From Gelatoporia subvermispora B (lineage: Eukaryota; Basidiomycota; Agaricomycetes; Polyporales; Gelatoporiaceae): 64,000 nt of DNA. The notes beneath the pieces are model-generated. The model was not told the origin of the DNA and searched no databases. It worked only from the letters and a program-made list of their open reading frames with translations. Below are positions 22,501 to 35,000 of this stretch, piece after piece. Both the position numbers and the translations under genes were made by a program. The stretch spans positions 638,272 through 702,271 of the forward strand of contig KB445791.1 of assembly GCA_000320605.2 (NCBI GenBank), given 5' to 3'. Every line of letters begins with the position of its first letter. Position 1 is the first letter of the stretch.

Positions 22501-23729
22501 CGCCGCGCACGGAGATGATGCACGAGCAGGCTCAGCAACGGCGGTACGACTCGCGGTTCGACGCGCGGGAGCCGCCGCCGCAGCGCGAGTATGAGCGCGA
22601 CATGATCGACCAGCGCGTGGACCAGCGGGTCTACGCGGCGACGCCCGAGGCGATGCGCATGCGCAATGGGCAGCCACCTGCGCCGTACGACGTGCGCGGC
22701 TCGGCGAGCCCGCGTATGATGCAGCAGGGACTGCCGCTGGAGCCGAAGGGCCGCCGGCGGAATGGGAAAGACAAGGATTCGGAGTCTGTCTCGTCAGCTG
22801 GGAATGGTGACGCGCCGAAGAGGAAGCGGAGAGCGGGAGCCAAGCGCGTGAAGGAGGAGCCCATGCGAGTGGAGACCCCCGCCTCGTACGCGGGCGCGCC
22901 GCCGCACTCGTCACATTCCTCGTCATTCAAGCTGGAGCGGACGGGTGGGAAGAGCAACGGCAGCCCCGAGCCTGCAAGCTCGGCGTCGGGCTCGGCCGGG
23001 CGGTCCATCCAGCCCTCACCGACGAACTCGACACACATGCCTCCATCCCGTGTTGTTGACGAGGACTACGATGAGGGTGTTGCTGACGCCCTGATGGACC
23101 TCGCGTACCGCGGCGAGCCTCGTGGGTACGGCCAGCCTCCCATCGCAGGCCCGAACGGCAACGGAACTCGCATGTCCATTTCAGCTACCTCGCCGCACGT
23201 GCTCAACCGATACCCCTCCATGCCCGGGCGCAACTCCTCCCCTCTGCCGAAGCGTCCGCTCAGCCCCAGCTCCGACGAGCACGGCGATGGCAAGCGGGCG
23301 CGCGTGGGCAGCATGAGCAGCCAGCACCGGCGGCACTCGTCGAACTCGCAGTCGAACGGGCGCCCGACACCGACGCCCTCGACGCGCCCCTCGCCGATTC
23401 CCTTCCGCCAGCAGCCGACGTCGCACTCGCCCGAGATGCGCCAGCCGATGGACAACACGCGCTCGTACCCGCCCTCGCCGTCGCTCCCGACGACGCTCCC
23501 GCCGCACCCGCGCCCGATTGGCGTGGGGCACGCGGGAGGGATGCCCCTCCCGCCGATGGCGACGCGCTCGCCGCCCGACGCGCACCCAGTGGAGGACGCG
23601 CGCGCGCAGTCGAGGTCATCCCATGGCGAGTCGCCGCCGCGCGCGAAGCGCGAGGCGGGCCCGATAGGCGCGGGGTCGCCCCAGGCGAAGGCCACGTCGT
23701 CGCCGCACTCGAGCAACGGCCGCTCGTGA
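19524..23729 (+). CDS. CYC8: Cyc8/Ssn6 general transcriptional corepressor (TPR protein)
   Basis: Exons: 19524-19821, 19886-20022, 20332-20398, 20452-20534, 20594-20696, 20753-20925, 20984-21140, 21193-23729; 1184 residues, phases agree. Residues about 1-95 are His/Pro-rich. A block of tandem tetratricopeptide repeats follows (about 95-460), with typical repeats such as WYGIGILYDRYGSLDHAEEA and LGRAYMAGQKYNKAYEAYQQ. The remaining 700 residues are Pro/Arg/Ser-rich and disordered, with basic clusters (KGRRRNGKDK, KRKRRAGAKR) likely to serve nuclear import. This layout is that of Ssn6/Cyc8, the TPR partner of Tup1 that mediates repression by many DNA-binding proteins, including glucose repression. 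Unlike yeast Cyc8 it shows no long poly-Gln tract. Intron 2 (20023-20331) is unusually long. The start has good context (GCCATGTC). Confidence 0.93.
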
Positions 23730-25526
23730 GGAGCGGTCTGGTGCCCTGCTGAAGTCGTGCTGCGTGTCTCCTTGTCTTTGCTGCTTTGCTCCCGGCTCCG
23801 TGTCGTGCCGCCCCGTCTCGCCTGCTCAGCTCCGTCGCATCGTCATCGTCATCGCCTTCGCTATAGTCGCTACGCTCCGCACTGTCTGCCCGTCGTCACA
23901 GCTGCTCACCATCTTGCATATACCACCACTTTCGCCCTCGCATCGCCTCGCAATACCTTGGACCGCCTCAGACTCCGAGATTATGCCCTTTATGACAGAC
24001 ATGACGCTGATCGATATGTAGTCTTGGATGTATCTATCGCACCCGCACACCTACGTAGTCGCCAAAAGATGTATCATATGCAGCTGCTGAATAGACACTG
24101 TATGCATTCGCACTGGGCTCGACGGGAACGAGAGATGACTTAGATGGTAATCCGACGAATATCGAGATGAGCGCCGCGGCGGTGATTGGCGGAGTGAGTC
24201 TAGTCTGTCCATTACCTAGGTGAGTTTGCAAGCGCCATGATGCCGCTCGTTGGGGGCAACTCCAGTACCATGCTTAGGATGCAATGAACGACATTTACAA
24301 CAACCAAGAGCTGTCATACGCGCGCAGTACATCGTAAATTAGTTGAGAACAAGTATACGTCCTGAGGCGACGTTGGTCGGCTCTAGTTCGGTCTCCGAGC
24401 CTCGATGAATGTTATTAGAACACAGACATCAAGTTCATCAACTTCGCTAGTCCAACGCATCCGCCCATACAGCTCGAGCCTCCAAGCTTCACGTGCGAGT
24501 AACTCCCAGATGTTTTGAGACTGTCGTCATCCTCTTCCTCCGATGATCCCCAAAGCGGCAGAGCCTTCGTGGGATTCGCTACCTGGGAGAGACTGGAGAG
24601 CATTCCGTGACTAAATGAAAATGACGTTCGTTGTTGATTTTGGTCTGCGCACGTTATGGCGAGAATATGACTGCCTAACGGTGGCCTATAACTTCTACAT
24701 GGAGTGGATGTCCGAAGTGTTCGGTATGTTGTCAGGGCGTGCATCTGCGCTAAGATCCAAATCCGAGGCGGTCATCCAGAAGCATCTGGGGACAACTTGG
24801 GACAGCGATAAGTTGACCAATAGCAGAGCGCTCCCGAGAGCGAAGTCGGTTTCGGGAGCCTGAAGACAAGGCTGATTGTGTTGTATTTCGTAAGTTCCAT
24901 GCGTGCTCTTGTGCGTCCGACACACCATGGCCTGCAGGGCTGATCAAATCGGGCGCCATCTACTAACTAGCAGCTGAGACGGATGTGGAAGTCCTCTTCG
25001 GCGACTGCAATACCCTCGGCGCTCTCGTGCGCCAAAGTATGTGTATTATCACGTTGGATATGTTTGCATTCTGGCTGAAATGGGAATTCGATAAGATGAA
25101 CTAGATAAGATGGGGGCCTCTCTGCTATCACAGCAACATATCGCGAATGCAAATACAACCAACACGGTACTACATACTTCGACCCAGGACGCCAAGGTAT
25201 CGCGGTTGCCGAACAGCGCCCAAACGCGTAGCTAGATAGAGGAAATACAAAGCGCGGAATCAGGAGACAGGAATGATTGAGCTTATGAGGCGCCCTTGTT
25301 CTGCACGCACACGCTGTTCGGCATAGAACGCGTTGCGGTGCACTTTCGAACTCGTCTCTTCTGCCGCCCATACGAACGCCAATATTCCCGATACTCCGGT
25401 ACGCTAAGCTTACTTGGTGTTGCCGCAGGATCAAACAATGTCAACGACATGCTATGAGCTCGGTATCAAAGCACTGCACATGGCAAACTAGATCGCGCAG
25501 CCATCCGACCATAACCGTGGAAGTCA
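23730..25526. other. Intergenic region between CYC8 and the retrotransposon
   Basis: The first few hundred bases are pyrimidine-rich and probably form the CYC8 3' UTR. After that there are only short frames on both strands. A plus-strand piece near 24966-25039 reads LAAETDVEVLFGDCNTLGA and ends at a GTATGT donor-like site, so it may be an exon or gene remnant, but I found no partner exon. Confidence 0.4.
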
Positions 25527-25531
25527 AGTTG
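25527..25531. repeat. Target site duplication, left copy (AGTTG)
   Basis: AGTTG directly precedes the left LTR and the same five bases directly follow the right LTR. A 5-bp duplication is the usual product of Ty3/gypsy integration. Confidence 0.9.
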
Positions 25532-25821
25532 TGTAGCGAGCGCGTGGCTTACGACGCGAGCGGTTGAGGTACCTGCCGTTTCGGGAACCCTAGAGTCGTC
25601 TAGGGTTCGTCTATCTTTTACTTTCACTTCCCTTTCCCCCATTTTCCTGCAGTCGTTATACCCCCCAGTTCATTGTCCGACTCCCCCTAGCTATATAAGA
25701 CCCGACGTTTGTATGCTACGGACAGCGCACTTGGAATAGAGACTCAATCCCTGTTCTCGCACCGAGTGCCTCTTCCCATCACGTGTGCCGCCACCTGCCC
25801 TATCCGGCAGCGAGCGTCACA
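25532..25821 (+). repeat. 5' long terminal repeat
   Basis: 290 bp, TGTAGCGAG...GCGTCACA. It contains a TATA box (CTATATAAGA, 25691-25700) as promoter of the element and a 9-bp-arm hairpin at 25586-25607. By eye I found no difference from the right copy. Confidence 0.95.
25691..25700 (+). promoter_or_regulatory. TATA box of the retrotransposon LTR
   Basis: CTATATAAGA sits about 160 bp into the 290-bp LTR, the expected place for the U3 promoter; transcription would start roughly 30 bp downstream, near 25725. The same element occurs in the right LTR at 35514-35523. Confidence 0.6.
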
Positions 25822-26009
25822 TATTTTGAACAGTCCGACTCTCTATCCGGACACCACTAGCTTCAAAGTAACAACTTCTGCTTATTCTCTATCTCTACTC
25901 CGGCGACCGTAGTCTCTGGGTACTTCGGGTCTGATCAACTCGACGTTCCGAACTCCGACTCGCCCACCATACCCCTTTCCGTTTCCATTCTACTTTCCTT
26001 CTCGGAACT

Positions 26010-29000
26010 ATGTCCTCTGGTTACAACCTACGCGCCGGGCCCCGACGCGGTACTATCACGGCTGCAACAAGCCGTGCGAATCCCGGTGCGTACATCCCTC
26101 CCTCTGCTTCCGACGGTGGTGCTCGTGAAGAGCCCGTCGAGTCCATCACGGAGAGCGCAGGCTCTGCCGTCTCTGCTGCGAACTCGGACCCTCTCGAGGG
26201 CTCGGGTGTTCCAGTAGGAGTTCCCCCATCTGGTGACGAGCCGGATGGGGAGCCGAGGTCTGGGCAGTCCAAGTCCCGCTCGGATCTTCGAGAAAGCTCG
26301 AGCTTGACCGACGTGTCAAGCATATTAGATAATTTAAAAATAGAAGAACAATCTATTTACTTGGACTCATCCGAGCCTGCGCGTGCAATGGATGAGAGTC
26401 CCGATGAACAACCGGAGGAGAGGCGGGGCCGCCAAAGTAGGTGGAGCCTCAGCCTTGATGTCGCAGCCTTTAGGCGACCGGCTGTATCTTCGCCTACGGT
26501 AGGCACTACCAGCACCCCCGCTGCCGTGCCCCTCGAAACCACAGCTATCTCTGCGGCGGTTATGGAGCCGACTGAAGAGATCCGCGCCAATCGAAGGGCG
26601 CGTGTGGAGGACTATCACAGTGACTCGGATGAGGAGTCGCGAGGCGAAGGACCTTCTCGCTCGAAGGGTAAGACGATGGACGCCCGCAATTGGGGTGCCG
26701 TCGATATACCTCACGAGGAGCTTGATCCGGAGGCGCAGCGTCGCGCCTTGAACAGTTTCGCCAAAGGTGGTGAACGGACAAAGGATCTGACGGGTCCCTC
26801 TGAAGGAGAGGATCCCGGCAACCTAAGCGAACAAGAGCTTCGCGAAGCGGTGCGGCTCTGGAAGGCTCGCAAACGAGCCTCGGCTCACCAGGATTTGCCT
26901 ACCGAGGCTGGTGGGGATTCTCTACTGGATGAGGATCGCCTGGGACGGTCTAAACGGGATTCTAGCCGACGAGGGACACGAGGACGTCCCCGTGCCAGGT
27001 CTCGTTCATCTGATGGCCCCCGGGAGAACCGTGAGCAGAGTCCCCGAGATATAGATTGTACCAAACGCCATGGTTCTGCCGACAGCAGCCAGTCTGACGG
27101 CGACGAAAACGATCTTGGTTATGGTCCACCTCACAAGCGCAGACGCGCCAAGTCTAGGCGTCACCGTTCTGGCGACAGGACATCTTCTCGTCAAGCTGTT
27201 CCAGCTGGTGAGAGGACCAGGCTCGGTACTCTTCGTAACACGGATGCCCTGGTCGACTCCGTTCTCGCCGGGCGTGACTCTCAGAGACCAACTCATTCTC
27301 CTGACGGCTGGCGGCGTCGCTACACCTCTCTCAGACCTGCCACCCAAATCGAGCCCGACAGCTATCTGGGCCAGGCTATACACGGCGTCGGGGGACGAGC
27401 TGGTGATCCGACCGATCCCAGCTCTAGCTCGTCCTCCTCCAATTCTTCGGGCTCCGATTCGGACTCAGAAGACTCTACGACTCTGTCATCATCCTCGGGT
27501 CATCGCTCTCGTGGGTCTCGCCGCTCTAGGCGTCACAGGTGGTCGGGATCTCGACGACGAAGCCGGCGGTCCCACCGCCATCGTCGTCGTCGATCGAGCC
27601 GCACCTCGAGGACTCGCTCACACCCCTTGCTCAAACCTCGCGAGCCAGACGCCTATGATGGGCGCACTGACGTGAACGCGTTCCATCGGTTCATTCATCA
27701 GTCCACCGATTATGTGGACGGGTATGGACTGCCTGACTGGAGGCAGGTATCAGCCCTCTCGTATTTCCTAAAGGATAAGGCCTATGAATTCTATGTCAAC
27801 ACTGTGTCTCGTAACCCTCGTAACTGGACCCTCCGACGGTTCTTTATTGAGCTATTTAATTATTGTTTCCCTATCGATTTTCGTTACCGTATGAGAGACA
27901 AGCTCGAACGGTTCCGTCAGACCGACAAGTCTGTACTAGACTACGTCCATCAGCTTGAGGCATTACTCCTTTCAGCTGGCGTGTTGTCTGAACAAGACAA
28001 GGTAGAAAGACTATGGAAGGGCTTCAAGCCATCCATTCAGCGAGGACTGTACCTCGATCACTTAACACCTACCTCAGCTACTTGGGAACGAGTGGTGACC
28101 GTCGCTCAGTATGTCGAGATGGCTGATCGCGCCTTCACGGAACCACACTCCTCCGGTAACAACGGAGGGGGACAAGGTGGTGGCGGCGGCGGAGGCCATG
28201 GAGGAGGTAACCACGGTGGTGGCAATGGCGGTGGAGGCAATGGCAGCGGAGGTGGAGGTCAGGGACAACCACGTCGCCGAACTCCAGGACCCCGAGGAGG
28301 AGGAGGTTCCACGCCTCGCCCCTCGGGCAGTCAGCCTTCGACGTCTAAGTTTAGCACCAAGCCGGGACCTCCTCAGGCCCAAGCACAGTTTCGAAGACGT
28401 GATGGCGAGCGGCGTTTCCCGTCTGCTCGGCCATCTGGGCAAGGGTCCTCGGGAGGTAATCACCGGAATGACCAGCAATCCGGGACAGGTGCTCCTAAGC
28501 TGTCTGATCAGGAGAAGGCCCGGCTGGCCGCCGAGGACAGATGCTACAACTGCAAGGAGAAGGGCCACTTCTCCCGCAATTGTCCTAAGGCTAATCAGGT
28601 CAAAACGGATCGCAAGGGACAGCCTCCCGGCGTACCTAGCTATAGCATAGAGCCCTCGTTCGGTAGTGCCGAACGTCTTCGGGATCTCGCTGCATCCACG
28701 GTTCGTGTGGACACTGATGTTGTGGGCCTTCACTCGGTTGGCTTCTGGGCTGCTGATAATAATGTACCTGACCTGCAATCAGTCAGTGACAGTGAGAGCG
28801 AGGAAGACGAGGAGGACATTCTCTCACCTTCTCAAGAACCCTATTATGTTGATGAGGACTTGCCTGAGTTTGATCCTTCAGACTTAGGGGTCCCGGACCC
28901 TAGCCTCGACAATGCCATCCTCGAAGTAATGGCTATGAGTGTAAACGACCATCGAGCGGCGTCCCCTCCGGCGGACGACGACTCCAGCTCTGATCAAGGT

Positions 29001-32000
29001 GATCAGTCGGACCGACCCATCAACATCTACGGTCAAAGCATATATACCGATGACGAGACCGACGAGGAAGCGGAAAGCGTCGTTCCTGAGCCTATTAACG
29101 GCGCGGCCCAGGATAGTGGAACTCGCCCGGTTGTACCAGACTTCGGGCCCACAGTCCTTGTGTCTCGGCCTGTACCGCAGGCTAATGTCTCTGCGGGCGA
29201 GATCATGGAAGAGGTGGATACCGAATCAGTGCCTCCGGGCATTACTCGGGTCCACGTACCTCCCTTCATGATGGACCCTGAATATCCAGTGGTGCCTTCA
29301 TTGACAGACCACGCCTCCGCTAGGCTCGGAGACTTGTACATCCAGAGAGCGAAGCGTTTGCTGTCAAGGTTCTATCCCTACTGCTCTCCGAGCTGTCAGG
29401 GTCCCTTCGGTGACCTCGATGTTATCGATATCGTCTTCTCCTGGTATTTGAGAACCCGGGACGATACCTATGTCATGATACAGGAGCACGTACCTCCGGC
29501 GCTCAGTCGTCACTTTGTTGTCCCGGTCGAGCAATTCCGCAGCCCGCAGTTCAACCCCCCAAGGTGGTTCGCGGAACTCGTCCGGGAAGCTCATGATGAT
29601 GATGAGCTGGATCTAGACCGCTACGACGAATCTATGGGTGACGTGCTTAGCCTTGAACCCGTTTCGGTCTTGAACGGTATGTTGCCTTGGCCTGAACATG
29701 CGCTCCGGCACGGCATCGACGAAGCCCGCTTCGTTCTCCTTGAACGCTTTGCAGATGACGTTGTCATCCTCGACAAGTACTTCGCTTTGTGGCTAGCTGT
29801 TCCGGTTCCCCTGCTGCTTAATGAAAGGTTTAACCTTGTCAGTTGGTGGATCCGGCAGTCTGGTCACGCGCGCACCTGGCCGCCCGAGGAGTACCTGGAT
29901 GGATGGGATAATGATGGTCCGAATCCGGACAATAACCCGAGCGATTTGGGCGGCGATAGAACCCCGCCTGCTGTAGAACTGAATGCAGTAGCTACTCGAG
30001 GACGACAAGCCGAGCACGATAACTTACCTGCCTTGCAGCGCAATGCTGCCCGGCCTCAGGACTTCAAACGGAAGATACCTGAGCCGGCGGTGGTCGTTGT
30101 TGAAATCAATGGGTATCCCGCTCGGGCACTACTTGATTCCGGGTCCCTCGCAGACTTCATGTCATCTAAATTAGCGCATCAGCTTGGAATTAAGACGTTC
30201 GAGCTGGAAAAACCCTTACCTGTGCATCTCGCTGTACAAGGGTCCCGGGCTAAGATCAATGTTGGCTGCTCGGCTGAAATCAAGTACCAGGCCATAAGGG
30301 AGAGCCGGTATTTTGATATAGTAAACTTGCTCAACTATGACCTAATTTTGGGTACTCCCTTCTGGTTTCAGCACCAGATATCAGTTGGATTGAACCCTAC
30401 CGCTGTCGCGGTCGGGAGTCCTATTGGTCTGCCCATCGAGGGACAACAGGTTCGCGTTCTCGAGTCGCGCGCGGCTGACATGTTCGAGAACGAGATGGAG
30501 CGTGCACGTCTTCACATCCGGGAATACGCGGCTTCCATCTGTGTGTCCACGAGCGACACCCCACTGCCACCGTTGCGCGTCATCAACCACACCATCCCGT
30601 TGATAGACGAGGGGAAGGTTTACCACTGGAGGCCGTCAAAGTGTCCCGATGCGCTGCGCTCGGCCTGGAACGAGAAGCGCGACGCGTATATTAAGACGGG
30701 TCGCTGGCAGATTTCGAACGCGCGCAATACCAGCCCGATGCTTCTCTTGATGAAGCCGGGCACGGGCGTGAAGGGGGTGCCTCCTAAGTTGCGAGTTGTG
30801 TGTGATCTGCGTGAACGTAACGCTAACACTCACAAAGTTACATCTCCTCTCCCGGACATGGAGGGTATCCTCCGGCGTGTCGCCAAGAGAAAATATCGGT
30901 CCCTGATCGATGGTAAAGATGCATATGAGCAAATTCGCATAGAACCTGAGCACGTACCTCGTACTGCCATGACTACCCCAGACGGTAACATGGTCAATTT
31001 GGTATTACAGCAGGGTGACTGTAATGCTGTAGCAACCTACCAATCACTCATGAACCATATCTTTGCACCATATCTGACGGTTTGGATGGACGTGTACCTT
31101 GATGATATTATTGTCTATTCGGACACATTAGACGAGCATGTCAAGCATGTCAAGATTGTGATTGACTTACTTCGGAAGGAGAAATTCTTCTTGGGTGCCG
31201 ACAAGCTCAAGATCCTCTGTCCTGAAATGCGTATTCTCGGTCGGATAGTGGACGACTTTGGAATCCGCATGGATCCCGACAAGGTGGATTCAGTCATTAA
31301 TTGGAAGACCCCGACTACAAAGGAGCTCTTACGGGGCTTCCTTGGGTCGGTGGGGTACTTGGCTGATGACATCGCAACTGTTCGCATCCCGATGGGAATC
31401 TTGACATCCCTGACCGGGGCGGATGCTAGTTTCAAGTGGGACCATACCCATCAACAAGCATTCGAGCGCATCAAGCATCTTGTGCACACTCACCGAAATC
31501 ACCACCGCGTTCCTCTCAACTACGGGCGTGGTGCACCTCACATTTGGCTCGTGACGGATGGGTCCCACGGGGGTGTTGCTGGTGTCGTTTCGCAGGGCGA
31601 GGATTTTAAGACCGCCCGGGTCGCCGCCTTCTTCTCTGCAAAGCTCTCATCTGCGCAAGCTAACTACCCTGTACACGAGATTGAAATGCTCGCAGGTGTG
31701 GAAGCTATGTTGCGACACCGGGATATTCTGCTTGGCTGCCATTTCACTTGGTTGACGGACCATAAGGGGTTGGTGCATCTGCTCAACCAGAAGAACTTGT
31801 CCGGCCGGCAGGCCCGTTGGTTAGAAAAGATATCGGAGTACGATTTTGAGGTTCAATACGTACCGGGCGTTGAGAACGTTCTTGCGGATGCTCTATCGCG
31901 TATTTACACCGCTGACGGTCCTGGCACGGTTCGCGCTCCCTCAGAATATGTCGCTCACGACGATGACGATGCGTTCGCATCTACTTTGGCGACACATGCC

Positions 32001-35000
32001 ATTTCTATGCCCGTGTTTACTGGCATAGAAGCGTTGGCCGTCACAACACGGGGTCAGCGTGGGCGTGCAGCATCACATACAACACATACCTCGCCGGTCA
32101 ATATGCGCACACAGCCGGTGCGCCGTGAACACTCTCTTCCTGCTCCGCGGGGTCGTGCAGGCCATCAACGCCGCTGTCGCATCTGCAACATGACAGGACA
32201 CTCCGAGGAGGCTCACACACCTTATCCCCAGGCGCGTCCGCGCTCTCCACCTCGTTCCCTGTCGCGACCTCGTCAGGCATCCTTGTCACGTCCTGCGTCG
32301 CGGGCTTCCACGAGGCCTCCATCCCGGACAACAGCTCGTTCGTCTCGAGCTACACGGAGGGCGGTTAGTTCTTCGCCAGCTCGCAGGAGCCGGGGTGCCC
32401 GTGTACCCGTGCTTGACCGCCCACAGCGTGTTTCTAGACCTCGTCAGCCTCCTGTCCCTCCAGAGACAGGGCGGCCTGAAACGTCCAAGGAATTCGCGAA
32501 ACGGATCCATCGTGTCATCCTGCACGGACCTCGTGCTGGACGACAGGAGGGCGCAAGCCAGGGAAGCGAGCATCGCTCCCCCGGCACAATGTCAGCAGGA
32601 CCAAAGGCTTGTAGTCTCTGTGGGACTCCCCACGCTCGTGAGAGATGTCCTAGGGCAGCTCCACGGAATGTGGCATTCGAAGACTCCGACTCAGGACCAG
32701 ACTTCTCCTCATACAGGAGGGCGCATCCCACGGAGTCAAGGGACTTTGACAGGGAAGCACTGCCTGATCATATCCCTTCTGATCATCTGTCGCAATACTC
32801 CAGTGATTTGATCAGCCATATCACGGATAGTTACGACGGTATAGACTTACGACATGTCCTTCGAGGACGTTACGAGGACGACCCTGTATTCAGGGAGATT
32901 CTAACCAATCCGAAGAACCACAAGAACTTCTTCGTGAAGAATGGTCTTGTGTATGTGAAGGAACGGCAGTCTGGTCTGCTGTGTATCCCAGATGTAAGGA
33001 TTGGTGGACGAAGTGTGCGTGAGCTCGTGATACGACATGCTCATTCGCTGCTCGCTCACCTTGGAGCTAACAAGACACTGGGTCTTCTTCGGGACAATGT
33101 CTGGTGGAAGTCTATCGTCACGGATGTACACAAGTACTGCGAGTCCTGCATGACCTGTAAACGCAGTAAGCCAGCTAATCAGAAGCCGTACGGGTTACTC
33201 AACTCACTTTCGGTTCCGACATACCCTTGGGAATGTGTCGGCATTGATTTTGTTGGACCTCTCCCGGAGTCTAAGGACAGAGACGGCTCCTATGACTCCA
33301 TCACTGTGGTAATTGACCTCCTTACAGCCATGGTGCATTTGATTCCGAGCCGAACAAACTACAACGCGAAGCAAGTCGCTGAGCTCGTCTACTCAGAGGT
33401 GTATAAACATCATGGCTTGCCTCGTGCCATAGTCAGTGACCGGGATGTCGTGTTCACAGGGCAGTTCTGGACTCACCTTAACAAGCTTCTCGGGATTGAA
33501 CTGCGTATGTCGAGCGCATATCACCCTGAGTCAGATGGAGCCACGGAACGAGCCAATAGGACGGTGACACAGATGTTAAGACAGTGTGTTTCTCCCAATC
33601 AGCACGATTGGGTGACTCGTCTTCCATCTATAGAATTCGCTATTAACCTCGCCCGCTCAGAGTCCACTGGCTACGCACCGTTCTTCCTGAATACCGGGCG
33701 TATGCCTCGCCCTCTGATCTGGGACAATCCGGGACCAGATGAGTATCCCGGGGTACGAGCCTATGCCCTACACGTGAAAGCGGCCATCTTCGCAGCCCAC
33801 GATAGCATCATTGCAGCCCGGGTAAAGCAGACTCGCGACGCAAATAGGCGTCGGAGGCCTTCTCCATTCCAGGAAGGCGATCTGGTTTACCTATCTACTA
33901 AGAACATTTCGCTACCCAAGGGGATGGCCCGCAAATTGTCTCCAAAATACATAGGGCCCTACCGTATCCTCCGAGACTTCGGGAACAATTCGTATCGTCT
34001 GGACTTGTCGCCTAGCCTTCGGCGTCGCGGTATTCACGACATCTTCCACTCCTCGCTTCTCCGGATTCACGAACCGAATGACGATCGTCTGTTTCCCGGA
34101 CGGCTGGATAGCCAGCTCCTGGATTTGGATGATCCGGAGGGCGAGCGAGAGTGGTCCATCAGTAAGATCCTGTCACATAGAGGGTCAGCAACCGACGCTG
34201 TTTTTGAAATCCTCTGGACGTCGGGTGACCGCACTTGGGTACCCTACGCGCAGATCCCGAACGTAGCCGCACTCACCGACTACCTTGAGCTCTTAGGCGT
34301 CGAGCGCATCACTGATTTGCGCGACGGCTCGGGCTCGCCTCCTGACGACCCGCATGTGTACCTGGGTATGGTCGATCTCGAGCCGCCGCTCGAAGCACCT
34401 ATAAAGGCTGCTCCTCACTCTGGAGCTCATCAGTTCTATATCCCCTCTTCTTACAGGACAATTCACTCACCTTCCGCTTCTCGACATCGCTCCTCCTCCA
34501 TGACCTGGCCGGCTAATGTTCATCGCAACAAATTCGGCGACCTCGTCTTCTTCGACCCCACCCTGAAAGTCTCCGTCGCCTTCACCGCCGCTCAAGTCCG
34601 TTCGTACGTTCGGTTCGACCGCCTTCTTCGGACTCAGACCAATCCCATATTCACTCCCTCCGAGTTCCCCGGCGGATACGGCGACTTCACCATCCTTTGG
34701 AATTCCAGCGGCACTAGCTCGTTCGGGCTCTCCCAGTATACCTTACACGACCGCTCCTACGTCATCTCGCCTCGTCCCCCTCCTGACGCTAACGAAATCG
34801 CCCCTCTCCCCGGGCCTAAGATCATCAAAACAGGATTGGACTTACCTCAGTCGAGCATGACCGCGGTCATCAGATCCCTCACCGAATCGACCTCTCGCTC
34901 TTATGCTGCCCAGGACCGCCTCGCCGCTCAGGGGCGCAGTACCAAGCGTCCCCGGACCTCTTCCTTCCCCACCATCGACTCCTCGCAGCCCTTCGCGGCC

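Noticed and set aside
26021..26323. Minus-strand frames within the retrotransposon
   Set aside because: They mirror the single 3097-codon polyprotein frame and carry no motif.
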